A stretch of 64,000 nucleotides of DNA from Enterovibrio coralii (GTDB taxonomy: Bacteria > Pseudomonadota > Gammaproteobacteria > Enterobacterales > Vibrionaceae): assembly GCF_001559595.1 (NCBI RefSeq), contig NZ_LNTY01000055.1, forward strand, positions 179,656 to 243,655, in the 5' to 3' direction. Below are positions 17,604 through 28,943 of this stretch, piece by piece. Within the stretch, counting starts at the first letter, position 1. Each line of letters begins with the position of its first letter. The notes under the pieces are model-generated. The model was not told the origin of the DNA. It ran no database searches and saw nothing but the letters and a program-made list of their open reading frames with translations. Made by a program: the position numbers and the translations under genes.

Positions 17604-18407
17604 ATGAGTATGTTTGAAGCCTTTGCGCTGGCTTTGATTCAGGGATTGACCGAGTTCTTGCCTGTTTCCAGTTCTGCGCATCTTATTCTTCCGTCAGAAA
17701 TTCTAGGTTGGCAAGATCAAGGTTTGGCGTTTGACGTGGCTGTTCACGTCGGTACGCTGCTTGCGGTGGTGCTCTACTTCCGCAAAGAAGTGACGCAACT
17801 TCTTGGTGCTTTCTTTCGCTCAATTTTCAAAGGTGAGCGTTCGGCAGATGCCACGCTGGCGTGGATGATTGCGCTAGCGACCATCCCGGCGTGTATCTTT
17901 GGCCTTTTCATGAAAGACATCATTGAGATTTACCTGCGCTCAGCGTGGGTGATTGCGGCGACCTGTATTATCTTCGGTCTCCTGCTGTGGTGGGTCGATG
18001 TCAAAGCCAAGTGCGAGATTGATGAGTACAAGACCACGCCAAAATCGGCGATCTTGATTGGTCTTGCGCAGGCGGCCGCGATGATCCCGGGTACGTCGCG
18101 TTCAGGCGCAACCATGACCATGGCACTTTACTTGGGTTACACCCGTGAAGCTGCAGCGCGTTTCTCCTTCCTGATGTCGATTCCAATCATTTTGCTGGCT
18201 GGCTCTTACTTAGGGCTGGGTCTGGTGCAAAGTGATACGCCAGTGATGTGGGCACCGATTCTGACGGGTGTTGTGGTGTCATTTGTCAGTGCATACATCT
18301 GTATTCACTGGTTCTTGAAACTTGTCACCACCATGGGCATGAAGCCGTTCGTGATTTACCGCGTACTGCTTGGTGTGGCACTGGCTGTGTTCCTCGCCAC
18401 CCAATAA
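17604..18407 (+). CDS. uppP: undecaprenyl-diphosphate phosphatase
   Basis: 267 residues, integral membrane (BacA family), recycling undecaprenyl pyrophosphate for cell-wall synthesis. Signature motifs: QGLTEFLPVSSSAHLIL near 14-30 (catalytic Glu/Ser region) and IPGTSRSGATM near 170-180 (catalytic Arg). Start ATG 17604, 20 bases after folK. Confidence 0.97.
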   Translation: MSMFEAFALALIQGLTEFLPVSSSAHLILPSEILGWQDQGLAFDVAVHVGTLLAVVLYFRKEVTQLLGAFFRSIFKGERSADATLAWMIALATIPACIFGLFMKDIIEIYLRSAWVIAATCIIFGLLLWWVDVKAKCEIDEYKTTPKSAILIGLAQAAAMIPGTSRSGATMTMALYLGYTREAAARFSFLMSIPIILLAGSYLGLGLVQSDTPVMWAPILTGVVVSFVSAYICIHWFLKLVTTMGMKPFVIYRVLLGVALAVFLATQ

Positions 18408-18425
18408 GTCAGGCGAAATAGCCAT

Positions 18426-18456
18426 AAAAAAACGCTGCACAAGGGCAGCGTTTTTT
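18426..18456. terminator. terminator between uppP and cca
   Basis: AAACGCTGC / GCAGCGTTTTTT hairpin; the genes converge on it. Confidence 0.85.
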
Positions 18457-18479
18457 GTTTCTGCAAATTGTCGCCAGAC

Positions 18480-19719
18480 TTACTCAGGTTTGTGCGGTCT
18501 TTCTACTGCAAGAAAGGTTTTTACCGCGTCAATGCGTCGGTTAGTTAACTCTTCTCGAATCGCTGGGCCTTTAAAGCTTCTGCCACAATCGGTTTTACGT
18601 CAACCTGACTTGCTGCATCAAACGCCCCTAGCAGCCAATGAGCTTGCGGGTACTCTCTTTCTTCAAACCCGGTGCGACCTTGGTGGTCAGCTTGACTGGC
18701 AATCGCGAGTTGCGGCACTTTCTCTGGCTTTCGCCAGCAATCGTTGCGGTCAAACATCTTCACAAAGGTGGCGGCTTTGAGCTCACCCGCGTTATGAACG
18801 TTGGTGTGTTCGGCGCAAACGAGCAGAGCTGCATCGCGGTAGGCATTCGGCACGCGAATTCGCTCACACAAGGCTTTGATAGGCTTAAGGCCAAGTTTGG
18901 TGTGCAGCTTGTGGCTTGGCCATTCCGATTCCGGTGTCAGCCTTTGCCCAAATCATGCACTTGCGCGGCAAAACGAATAACAGGATCGTCGGACAGTTTT
19001 GTTGCCTGCTCGGCCACCATCAAGGTGTGAATACCGGTATCAATTTCTGGGTGCCATTGCTCAGGTTGAGGAACGCCAAACAAGCAATCGATTTCAGGTA
19101 ATACAACGGCCAGTGCGCCACACTCTCGCAGGACCTTCAGAAACACTTCAGGGTTTTGGTACGACAGTGACTTTTCCCACTCCTTCCACACACGTTCTGC
19201 GGTCAAGGCGGCCAACTCACCGCTGTCGGCAATCTCGCGCATCAAGGTCATGGTCTCGGGTGCGACTGTAAAGCCCAAGTGCGCAAAGCGCGCAGCGAAG
19301 CGGGCAACACGCAACACGCGCAGCGGATCTTCGACAAACGCCGGGGAGACGTGGCGAAGCAAGCGATTTTCTAGATCAGCCTGACCACCGTAAGGGTCAA
19401 CCAAGGTGCCATCTTTGGCTTCTGCCATCGCGTTAACGGTGAGGTCACGTCGCTGCAAGTCCTCTTCGAGCGTTACGTCAGGCGTGAAGTCGCAAACAAA
19501 GCCAGTGTAGCCTTTGCCGGATTTACGCTCTGTACGTGCAAGGGCATATTCCTCGTGGGTTTTCGGGTGCAAGAACACCGGAAAATCGGAGCCGACTTGC
19601 TGGTAGCCAGCATTGAGCATGGTGTCGATGTCTGCGCCGACCACCACCCAGTCTTTGTCCTTTACGTCCAGCCCGAGCAGTTTGTCTCGCACTGCGCCGC
19701 CAACAAGATAAGTATTCAC
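18480..19719 (-). CDS. cca: CCA-adding enzyme / multifunctional CCA protein (two apparent bases missing)
   Basis: Adds or repairs the tRNA CCA end. Class II polymerase head: YLVGGAVRDKLLGLDVKDKDWVVVG, RRDLTVNAMA, EDPLRVLRVARFAARFAHLGF. HD phosphohydrolase part: AAQVHDLGKG. The printed frame stops after HDLGKG (18940) and again near 18576. Restoring a G on the plus strand at 18940 and a C at 18576 joins KGLTPESEWPSH, MCERIRVPNAYRD and VAEGFKGPAIREELTNRR, ending at TAA 18480, 413 residues against 412 in E. coli. Both losses are of the GGC type. The gene is essential or nearly so in many bacteria. Confidence 0.95.
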
Positions 19720-19880
19720 AATTCAATCCAATACATGATCGATAATGGAAGTATGATATACCCATCTGCCCCATCGGTGCGAACCTGTGCTCGAATAGGG
19801 TGTCTCAGCTTTACAAGCATTTACCGCCAATATACGGTGACGGATTGGCGAAAAGGGATTAAGGACTCAGAGAAAGCCCC

Positions 19881-22222
19881 ATGTATCAAGACTTCTTCAG
19901 GCTATCAGAATCACCGTTTGCAATCGTGCCAAACCCCAAGTTCTACTTCTTGAGTGAGCGACACAAAGAGGCACTTAGCCATGTGTTATCTGGCATTGAA
20001 GACGGCGGCGGTCTGGCACTTTTGACCGGGGAAGTGGGGACGGGCAAAACCACCACCATGAAGCATTGCTTGGGCGACTGCCAGAGCAAAGCCAAGTAGC
20101 CACCATCCTTAACCCAAGCATTTCTGTGTTGGAGTTGATGCAAACCCTGTGTGATGAACTGGGTATTGCTTATCAGCCTGAGGATGGCTTTAAAGCCCTC
20201 AATGATGCGATTTCTGCCAAGCTTTACGACAACGATGCCAATGGTATTCAGACCGTTCTTCTGGTGGATGAAGCGCAACATCTGATGCCAGATGTTCTGG
20301 AGCAGCTTCGCCTTCTGACCAACATCGAAACGGCAAACCGCAAACTGCTTAAAGTCATTTTGATCGGCCAGCCTGAGCTGCAACAACTGCTACGCCAGCC
20401 CCAGCTTCGTCAGCTTGCGCAGCGCATTACCGCTCGCTACCACTTGATGCCGTTGGTCACGGAGGAAGTCCGTCAGTACATTCTTCACCGCCTAAGCTGC
20501 GTGGGTCGTCTCGACAAATTGTTCGATGACGGAGCCATCAAGGTTATCGCCAGAGAGACAGGCGGTGTGCCACGCTTGATTAACCTTGCCTGTGACCAGT
20601 CCTTAAAGCTTGCCTATCGCGCGTCAAAGCAAACGGTGTCAGCGAAGATTGCCACGCAAGCGTGCAAAGACGTACTTGAGTGGCAAGATATGGCGACGCC
20701 ACAAGCCAGCAATGGTGGACGCTATTGGCCGTATTACGTGGGTGCCATTGGGGGCGCAGCATTGTTGGCAGTAGCAATTCGATTTGGCTTAAGTGGCGAG
20801 GAGCCACCTGTTTTGGCCAGCGCACCCGTCACGCAGCCCCAGACGGTGGTTGAGGTTGTGCCGGTGTCGCCAAACTCGGTTGCAGCTCCCGTTACCGACG
20901 TTACTGTTGTTAATACGCCAACGGCTAATGAGCCTTTGGTTGCCACGCCAGTCCCACCTGAGACCCGCTCTCCGATGGCGGAAACCGCGCCTGCAAACGT
21001 GGTTGTTGCAGAGCCTACTGCGCCAGAGACCTTGTCTTTTGGCTCGCTGGTGAGCCAAAGCCTCAGTGCAGGCTCAGCCATGCAATCGCTTTATAAGCTT
21101 TGGGGCTTTGATGCCGATGTGCTGGCGGCGAGCTGTTCAACCGATGTCCGTGGCGACTTGGCCTGTTACAAGAGCAAGCTGCCGTTTGATCAACTGATGA
21201 CGATCAACCGCCCTGCAGTATTGGCGATGAACGGCCCAGAAGGGCGCAGCTGGTTCACCTTGATGACAGGGAAAGGACAGGGACAGATTGAACTGCTGTC
21301 TGGCGATCAGCGCGTGTTGGTGAGCGAAGACTTCTTAAAGCAATACTGGAGTGGTGAAGCCCTTATCCTCTGGCGTCCGCCGCTGGGTAACAGCGCGGCG
21401 ATTAAATCCGGTCAACGTGGTGAACGTGTTCGCTGGCTGGATCAGCGATTGAATTTGGTGCTTGGTAATACCGATCCGGTCTCGAACCGATTTGGCTCAA
21501 CCCAGCGATCTAAAGTGCGAGAGTTTCAACGCTCAAACGGGCTGGATGCAGATGGTATTCCGGGGCCAATTACCTTTATGGTGTTGGACTCTGTTCTGGA
21601 AATGCCGGGGCCAACACTGACAACGAGTATTGATGCAACAGCCAATGAACGTGCTCTTATCAACGAGGGAAGCATTGTTGCCCTGCCGGAGACGGACTTG
21701 TTTACGCTGGCACTTAAACCCTTGCCGCAGGTGGTTTACCAAGAGGTAGTAGAAAAAACGCCAAGTACACCCAAAGAGCCAGAGGTTGTGACCATTTCAT
21801 CCGGTACCATTGAAGCCTCTGAGCAGGCAAAAGCGCGCCAAGTGGATACGAGCGAGCTGACACTGGAAGACTTGGACCTTTCGGTATTGTCTCCAGAGCT
21901 GGCATTGAAAGTGGAATCGGCCATGAGTGCTGATAAGTCACGCGGGTTAGATGCAAAGCTTGAGCGCGCGCAGCCTGAGCAAAATGTGGTGTCGATTTCA
22001 GACATTCCGTCTGACATGCTAAACCGACTGCCGAAGCTGGATTTTCAAACCCATATTTATGCCTCAAATGAGAGCTCGCGTTGGGTGAAAGTGAATGGCA
22101 CTGATTCGCGCGAAGGAGAGTTTATCGCTGATGGTGTGTTGCTTCGTGGCATTGAACCGCAGCAGGTGGTGGTGCAATTTGAAGATGCGTTGATTGCGAT
22201 TCCTGCGCTGACGACGTGGTAA
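19881..22222 (+). CDS. gspA: GspA-GspB fusion, type II secretion secretin-assembly ATPase (one apparent base missing near 20063)
   Basis: About 780 residues. N-terminal ExeA/GspA AAA ATPase: MYQDFFRLSESPFAIVPNP, Walker A LTGEVGTGKTTT, Walker B VLLVDEAQHL, sensor ILIGQPELQQLL. A single membrane segment near 285-305 (YYVGAIGGAALLAVAIRFGL), a Pro/Thr/Val-rich periplasmic linker, a peptidoglycan-binding domain (VRWLDQRLNLVLG; FGSTQRSKVREFQRSNGLDA). The C-terminal ~100 residues (IPSDMLNRLPKLDFQTHIYA; SSRWVKVNG; LLRGIEPQQVVVQFEDA) match the GspB C-terminal domain. GspAB inserts the GspD secretin through peptidoglycan. A missing G at 20063 (AAG GCA TTG) splits the frame just after Walker A; restoring it gives TTTMKALLGRLPEQ. 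Divergent from cca. Confidence 0.9.
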
Positions 22223-22253
22223 CCATCACCCAACATATCGCTATATAACAGAC

Positions 22254-22287
22254 AAAAATAAAGCCGCTTTCGCGGCTTTATTTTTTA
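22254..22287. terminator. terminator between gspAB and the SH3 protein gene
   Basis: AAAATAAAGCCGC / GCGGCTTTATTTT hairpin, long A/T flanks, converging genes. Confidence 0.9.
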
Positions 22288-22301
22288 TGAAGCGTGAGAG
22301 C

Positions 22302-22916
22302 TTATGCCCAACCGTTGTTACGTTTCTTACGACGTGGGATCAGGTGAGGCAGGATCAGACCAAACAGCAGACCACCGCCAGCAACCATACCGCCGTACAT
22401 GAAGTAGCGCATCAGCAGGTCATCTTTTTGGGTGTCGATACGTGCGCGCAGCTCGCGGATTTCGGTTTGCGCGTCGATCAGTTTCTGGTTCAGTTCACTG
22501 GTGTGTGATTCCAACTCTTTTACTTGAGAGTTACGCTGATCCAGAGACTCAATCAGCCCCTTGGTTTTTGCTTCCGCGTCGCCTTGTGCGCTTGCCAGAG
22601 CCGTCTTAACTTGCGTTAGCTCTTCTTCCAGCGCAGGTACGCGCGTTTTAAGGCCTGGTTGATTAGTGACGAACTTGGTTTCAACCCAACCTTTACGGCC
22701 GCGCTCATCAAGAACTTGTGTGTATCCAGCACCCTTATTGCGATCAACCACTGTCACTTTCGCGCCGGCATCGACACTACCAATGATGCGGAACTGAGTG
22801 CCCGGACCTGAATGCATGTAAGTGAAAAGCTCATCAGAGATGTAATTGTCCTGCGCATTCGCAGCTGGCGCAGCAAGCACCATCAAAACGGCTAGGGCAG
22901 AAAAAAGTCGCTTCAC
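22302..22916 (-). CDS. ygiM: TIGR04211-type SH3 domain protein (YgiM-like)
   Basis: 204 residues. Signal peptide MKRLFSALAVLMVLAAPAANA, then a bacterial SH3 domain (YMHSGPGTQFRIIGSVDAG; GWVETKFV), a coiled coil at ~95-170 (heptads in LEEELTQVKTALASAQGDAE and onward), a C-terminal membrane segment (MYGGMVAGGGLLFGLILPHL) and a basic tail PRRKKRNNGWA. This is the YgiM layout. In E. coli ygiM lies beside cca, matching this neighbourhood. Function unclear; presumably a periplasmic envelope protein. Confidence 0.9.
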   Translation of the reverse strand: MKRLFSALAVLMVLAAPAANAQDNYISDELFTYMHSGPGTQFRIIGSVDAGAKVTVVDRNKGAGYTQVLDERGRKGWVETKFVTNQPGLKTRVPALEEELTQVKTALASAQGDAEAKTKGLIESLDQRNSQVKELESHTSELNQKLIDAQTEIRELRARIDTQKDDLLMRYFMYGGMVAGGGLLFGLILPHLIPRRKKRNNGWA

Positions 22917-22993
22917 GGGTTATTCCTTTGGTTGGTCGTGAGAATATTTTTTTAGGTAACAAATACTAAAAAATTTTGGGGTTCAGGTACAAC

Positions 22994-23020
22994 AAAAGGG
23001 AGGCGAAACCTCCCTTTTTT
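22994..23020 (-). terminator. terminator downstream of the phosphate transporter gene
   Basis: AAAAGGGAGG, CGAAA loop, CCTCCCTTTTTT. Confidence 0.85.
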
Positions 23021-23068
23021 GACCAAAGGCTGACATCGCTGCACGAAAACGTGACGGAAATGCCTTTC

Positions 23069-24333
23069 TTATGCCCCGAACGCTGCTTTCATCACGTAGA
23101 AGAAGATGACAGCAAGCAGTGCACCCGCAGGCAGTGTTACTACCCAAGATGCCACAATGTTACGTACCACACCCAGATTCAGTGCGCCGATACCACGAGC
23201 GAAACCTACACCCAGTACCGCACCAACCAGTGTTTGCGTGGTTGAGATTGGCAGGCCAGTACCTGAAGCCAGTACAACGGTAGATGCGGTTGCCAGCTGC
23301 GCTGCAAAACCACGGCTAGGCGTCAGTTCAGTGATACCTGTACCAACCGTTGCCATTACCTTGTGACCCAGTGTTGCCAGACCTACAACGATACCAATAC
23401 CGCCCAGTGGCAGAATCCACCAAGCAATGGTGCTTTTCTCAGCAACCTGACCCATGTGCTCAACCGTAGATACGATTGCAGACAAAGGACCAATCGCATT
23501 CGCCACGTCGTTAGAACCGTGTGCAAACGCCATCGCACATGCCGTTACCACCATCAGCAGGCTAAATACACGCTCTACACCTTGGTAGCCGTTTTCGCTC
23601 GCTGAATCGTCTTTGTATTTGCGGCCGATGTACACATAACCAAATGCCATCACCAGTGCCGAAATCACGACAGAGACCAGCACAGCTTCGTTGGTGGTCA
23701 GGTGAAGCCCCACATGCTTCAGGCCTTTTTTGATGGTCACCAGCGCGATGATCATCGAGGTCAGGAACATGTAAACAGGGACAAAACGTTTGGCATTGAT
23801 AAGCGGCTTGTCGGTATCAAAAATGAGTCGCTGTGCGCTCACGAAAATAACATATGCAAAGACACCGGAGATCAACGGCGTGACAATCCAGCTGCCGACG
23901 ATGCCTGAACAGAGCTCCAGTCAACCGCTTCAGTGCCTACAGAGACGCAAGCGAAACCGATGATCGCACCGATAATAGAGTGCGTAGTCGATACCGGCCA
24001 GCCCATGAAAGACGCAAGCAGCAGCCAAGAACCTGCTGCCAGCAGGGCTGACATCATGCCGTAAACCAGAATTTCTGGTTGATGGGCGTAGAGTGAGGTT
24101 TCAATAACACCTTTACGAATGGTGTCTGTCACTTCACCACCGGCCAAGTATGCGCCGGCAAATTCGAAAATCATCGCGATGATGATTGCTTGTTTAACGG
24201 TAAGTGCTTTCGAACCTACCGAGGTGCCCATCGCATTGGCAACGTCGTTTGCACCAATACCAATAGCCATCATGAAACCAAAAGCAGCCGCCACCAAAAT
24301 AATAATGGTGCCGTAATTCGCTAGGATTTCCAT
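23069..24333 (-). CDS. PiT-family inorganic phosphate transporter (one apparent base missing near 23905)
   Basis: Low-affinity metal-phosphate symporter. Two copies of the PiT signature are visible: GANDVANAMGTSVGSKALT near 27 and HGSNDVANAIGPLSA in the second half; about ten membrane segments. The frame breaks after DWSSVQ; restoring one C on the plus strand at 23905 (CAG GGC ATC) gives SVQGIVGSWIVTPLISGVFA and a 421-residue protein. It follows the DUF47 gene by 59 bases, the usual PiT operon with its regulatory partner. Confidence 0.95.
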
Positions 24334-24392
24334 TGTGTTACCTTGTTGTTTTGTTAGAGCCTAAGCACGTTTTCTTTGTGTGTGCTTAAGGG

Positions 24393-25073
24393 CTATGAAC
24401 GAGACAGCATCAGTTCTAGTCGAGAACCAACACGTTGTGCCTGATCAGCGATTGCGCCGACCCATTCCAGAATTTTGTACAGGAACATCACATCGACCGG
24501 GTTGTATTGGTCTTCGATTGACATGAGTTTCTGACGCAATTGGATCTGCATTGAATCAGTATCGTCTTCAATGGTATCCAGCTGGTGGATCATTTCTTCA
24601 ACCAGCGTGACTTCACGTCCCTTAAAGCCAGTTTCTAACAGTTCATCCAATTCACTGATGACACGTCGAGCTTGATCAGCTGCATCAAGGCAACGCTGCA
24701 CGTAGGCAACAAAATCGACGTAAAGGAGGGATGGTATTTGGAGCTTGCGACCGATAACGCGGCCAGCAATGTCTTTTGCCAGGTTGGCAAGTTTGTCTTG
24801 TTGTGTGAGGAGGTCGAGCATGTCTGTGCGGTCGACAGGGAGGAAGAGACCGCGAGGAAGTTTGAGGCGAATTTCGCGTTTTAGCGTATCCGCTTCTTTC
24901 TCAATCGTGGAGATCTCATGGCGTAGTTGCTCTGCACGTTCCCAGTCGCCTTTCTCACACGCTTCGAAGAAAGGAACTAGCAGCGCACAACAGTCGTTTA
25001 CGCGACTCACATGTCTTTGCAAAGGTTTCAAAGGGCTCTTTGCAAACAGCCCAATAATTGTATTTACTGGCAT
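24393..25073 (-). CDS. DUF47 / PhoU-like regulator of the Pit transporter (TIGR00153)
   Basis: 226 residues, all-helical, PhoU-related. Begins MPVNTIIGLFAKSPLKPLQRH, the usual TIGR00153 start; ExxxD-type metal-binding motifs sit in EISTIEKEADTLKREI and in VEEMIHQLDTIEDDTD. Family members accompany pit genes and control phosphate uptake. First gene of this two-gene operon. Confidence 0.93.
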   Translation of the reverse strand: MPVNTIIGLFAKSPLKPLQRHVSRVNDCCALLVPFFEACEKGDWERAEQLRHEISTIEKEADTLKREIRLKLPRGLFLPVDRTDMLDLLTQQDKLANLAKDIAGRVIGRKLQIPSLLYVDFVAYVQRCLDAADQARRVISELDELLETGFKGREVTLVEEMIHQLDTIEDDTDSMQIQLRQKLMSIEDQYNPVDVMFLYKILEWVGAIADQAQRVGSRLELMLSRS

Positions 25074-25253
25074 AGCCGTATCTACCTAAAAAGCCGCCCC
25101 CGAAAGGTTGGCTAAAATTCACACGATGGTGTTTAGGCCGCGAATGTTATCGCAATCACATTTGTAATGATACCGTTTCAGATCAATGAAAGACGCTTGC
25201 TCGTCTAAGCAATTCCCCATATCCTTGTTCTGCTATTGATTATGGGCCCCTTT

Positions 25254-26779
25254 ATGGAAACTGAGATAGAGTTAAAATTTTTTGTCTCTTCAGATTTTTC
25301 ACGCCAAATTCGAGACAAAATCTCCGACCTAAAGGTATTGCAGCAACGTCAACGACAGCTAGGCAATATCTACTACGACACCTCGGACTTTCTTTTGCGT
25401 CAACATGATATCGGTCTCCGCGTGAGACGTTATGACGACGTGTACGTTCAAACCTTGAAGACAGCCGGGCGCGTGGTTGCAGGTCTTCATCAGAGACCCG
25501 AGTACAACGCAGAGCTTGAAACGCCGGTTCCTGATCTCTCACTTATCCCTGAGGATGCATGGCCTGAAGGGCTAGATGTTGAGGCACTTAGCACTCAGCT
25601 GAATCCTTTGTTCTCTACAGATTTTGAGCGTCAGCAGTGGCTTCTCGCCATGCCTGACAGCAGCCAAGTTGAGCTGGCTTTCGACAGTGGTGAAGTCACC
25701 ACAGAAGCGGGCGGCTACGACCCAATTTGCGAAGTGGAAATCGAGCTGAAGTCGGGTCAAACCGACGCGCTATTTGTGCTGGCACGTGAGCTGGCAGAAA
25801 ACGGTGGCTTGCGTTTGGGTAACCTGAGCAAAGCCGCACGTGGTTACCGTTTGGCAACCGACTACCAAGGCGATGCAGTGACACCACTGACCATTGTGCA
25901 GGTAAACAGCCAAATGTCTGCTGAGCAGGCGTTTGTGAAGGTGCTTGAGCATGCGCTTGAGCATTGGCATTACCACGAGCAGATTTATGTTGAGCGTCCT
26001 GAGCAGGAAGCGATTTTTGAAATCTGCAATGCAGTGGGACTGATCCGTCAGGCATTGTCACTCTACGGTGGGCTGATCCCACGTCGCGCAAGTGCACTGC
26101 TTCGCCAAGAGCTTCAATGGCTGGAAGGCGAGTTGAGCTGGATTTACGAGTCGCGCTCGATTGAGCGTCTTTGTGAAGATAAAGGCTACTTCCTACGTAA
26201 GCTCAATGCACAGAAGCAGCTTCGTCAGAAACTCGAAGCGCGTTACGAAGCGTTGCCAGAGCGCAGTGAAGTGCTCGAGCTGCTTCACTCCTCGCGTTAC
26301 TGCAACCTGCTACTGGATCTGAGTCGCTGGATTTTGACCCGAGGTTGGCAGCCATTCTTGGATGACAAATCCCGTGAAAAGTTGGCTGAACCAATCCGCA
26401 ACTTTGCAAACCGTTCGCTCGCCCAATCTTGGGAAGAACTGCTAAGCGTGTTTGCTGTTAACAACGAGCTGGATCGTTTCGGTTATCTGGATCAACTGCC
26501 GCGTTTGAATCGCAACTTGCTTTCAGGTTGTTGCGTGGCGTCGCTTTACGATGTCGAAGATCGTGAAACTTTCCGTCTGCCATGCTGGATCTTCTGCAAG
26601 GTATCGAGGATATCATGCTGCTTGAGCCTGTTCGTTCGCTGGTGGATGATGAAGATATCGAGGAAGACGATCGCGCCCAGATTGAGAAATGGCTGAGAAG
26701 GAAAGAAGAGTCCTTGTTACATGCCATGATGCAAAGCCGCCAAATCGGCTTGACGCTCGACCCATATTGGGACATCTAA
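25254..26779 (+). CDS. ygiF: inorganic triphosphatase, CYTH-CHAD (one apparent base missing near 26580)
   Basis: 508 residues. Starts at ATG 25254 because the CYTH domain begins METEIELKFFV with the ExExK catalytic motif at once; upstream in-frame codons at 25236 and 25242 are shadows. CYTH domain to ~205 (IYYDTSDFLLRQHDIGLRVR; CEVEIELKSG), then a CHAD domain (ALEHWHYHEQIYV; IRQALSLYGGLIPRR). The last ~65 residues are in a shifted frame; one base at 26579-26581 restores RLAMLDLLQGIEDIML (or RLPMLD). In E. coli ygiF lies directly beside glnE; here a chemoreceptor gene sits between them. Confidence 0.93.
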
Positions 26780-26785
26780 TCGTAG

Positions 26786-26810
26786 AAAAAGCACCGTAAG
26801 GTGCTTTTTT
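26786..26810 (+). terminator. ygiF terminator
   Basis: AAAAAGCACC, GTAA loop, GGTGCTTTTTT. Confidence 0.9.
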
Positions 26811-27254
26811 CTTATCTGAAGCAGAGTGCTTGGCTGCCGAGCTTTATAGATATCTGCTTCGAACATGGCCTTTCACTTTCCCTTGCTGACCTACCAAGCT
26901 GTCTACCTGCGAAGACACTTTTTTGCAGATTGGTGATTTTGTTAACATTTATTAAAAAAATAGTCTTTATCAACACCATAAAATCCATACAAACGTCGAT
27001 GTCTTTCTCGCCGAATGAGGTATAAAGGAAACCGCTTCCCAATATTGAGATTTTGGAGCACGAGCTCAAAACCGGGAGTGATTGAATTCAATACCGAATC
27101 AGACAGCCGATCCAGCTCCCACTTTTTGTCGCCGCTTGTTGGCGTGTATTCAATTCTTGGGTCGATGTGCCGATTAAATAGACGTACACATTATTGCTTG
27201 CGTTCCCGACGCTGATGCGGGGATTTCGTATCAATATCAAGGAGATTACTAAGA
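26811..27254. other. intergenic region before the chemoreceptor gene
   Basis: About 440 A+T-rich bases with no gene I can support. It probably carries the chemoreceptor promoter; I could not identify a clear sigma-28 or sigma-70 pair. Confidence 0.4.
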
Positions 27255-28852
27255 ATGTCCCAGATGATATTCAAGCCTTGGGAAAAGGCTATCAGTAACA
27301 TAAAGCTCGTTCCCAAACTGGTTTTGCTGATGGTGTTTAGTACCGTCCTTCTCAGCGCAAAGCAGCTGTGGGATGCGAATACCTTCCGTGATTCTGTCAC
27401 ACAAGTTACGGAGTCCAACAGCCGTAGCCTCGCGGTTCGAAGCGCAGAGCTTAGCCGAGAGCTGTTAGCTCAGCCTGATGGCAAAATTCTCCTTGAGCGC
27501 GTCTTGAATGCAGAAAACGCCACCAGTCAGGAAAATGACTACGTCTTCATGGTCAACAAGAACAGTGGTGAGGTACTCGGACACCCTCGTATCGCCGACT
27601 TTGATGGTTTAAACCTGCCACTCGAAAACGGCAACATGCTGTCAGAGCAGCTTCGCAATGAAAGTGGCGAGTTTATCTATCACCTTCAATCTGAAGCGCG
27701 TCACGGGATTGTGGTGCCTGTGTCAGGCACAGATTGGGTGAGCATTGCCTCAACACCGGACTCGGCGGCAAGCAACTATTATCAAGCCTATCTCACGCAA
27801 GTGGTTTGGCAGACGTTGGCAATGATTGTGGCTTCATGGTGATCTTGCTGGGTGCATCGAGCATGATGCTGCGTCAGATTAACTACCTGATTAACGGTAT
27901 TCGCAACATGGCGGGTAAGAACTTGAGCGTGCCCATCGAAATGGATTGTCGCGATGAGTTCGGTGAGCTTGCCAGAGAACTTGAGAAAACCCGTTACCAA
28001 TTGGCGGGCGTGATCAAAGCGCAGCGTAGCTCGTCAGAAGAGCTGTCTGAGATTGCTGAAGTCATGACTATCAGCATGGATGAAACCCGAGAGTCAGCCA
28101 AAGAGCAATTTGGTGAGATTGACCAATTGGCATCGGCGATGAGCGAAATGTCTTCCACGGTACAAGAAGTGGCAGGTCATGCGCGTGCGGCGTCCCAAGC
28201 AACCGAAAGCTCTCGCGAGCAGGCGATTGCCGGTCAACAGTATGTGGCGAACACCATAGGCACGATCAACAAGCTGTCTCAGGACATTCGTGATTCAGCG
28301 GGTGTGGTCAACCAAGTTGAAGAGCGCGTAGAGAAAATCAGCTCTGTGGTAGTGACCATCCAAGGTGTTTCTGAGCAAACCAACCTGCTGGCATTGAACG
28401 CAGCAATTGAAGCGGCGCGTGCTGGTGAAGCGGGCCGTGGTTTTGCGGTGGTTGCTGATGAAGTGCGTAACTTGGCGCAAAACACCCAGAAAGCGACGGT
28501 GGAAATTCAAGAGATGATCACCCAGCTGCAATCAGCGGCGCAGCAAGCCGTTGGCTTGATGGAGCAAAGCGTGATTGAAGCGGAGCAAAGCGTTGAGTCT
28601 GTGAGCAAAGCGGGTGAAGAGTTGAACCTGATTGTCACGCAGATTGACCAAATCAACGACATGAACTTCCACATTGCGTCTGCAGCAGAACAACAAGCGT
28701 CTGTTGCTGATGAGATGAACGCTAACCTTACCAACGTACGTGAGATTGTTCAGGCGTCGGTGATGGTAGTAACAGAGCTTGCCGAGACATCGGGCAGCAT
28801 GCAAAACAACGCGGCGGAACTTGATCTGAAAATCAAAGAGTTTGCCGTGTAG
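27255..28852 (+). CDS. methyl-accepting chemotaxis protein (one apparent base missing near 27830)
   Basis: 532 residues. N-terminal membrane anchor (VPKLVLLMVFSTVLLSA), a periplasmic domain of ~150 residues with a single-Cache-like look (NDYVFMVNKNSGEVLGHP; PVSGTDWVSIASTPDS), second membrane segment, HAMP (QINYLINGIRNMAGKNLSVPI) and the signalling domain with the hairpin SEQTNLLALNAAIEAARAGE and GRGFAVVADEVRNLA. The frame breaks in the second membrane segment; one G at 27830 (GTG GGC TTC) restores MIVGFMVILLGASSMM. AAGGAG at 27239-27244 precedes the ATG. Ligand unknown. It interrupts the ygiF-glnE order known from E. coli. Confidence 0.93.
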
Positions 28853-28871
28853 ACGCTACACAGAAATCGGA

Positions 28872-28898
28872 AGCCCACTCCATGAGTGGGCTTTTTTT
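28872..28898 (+). terminator. chemoreceptor gene terminator
   Basis: AGCCCACTC, CAT loop, GAGTGGGCT followed by a T run. Confidence 0.9.
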
Positions 28899-28943
28899 AT
28901 GGTATTTTAGGTGGAAATGTTCAGGCAATAGGAAACGGAACAC

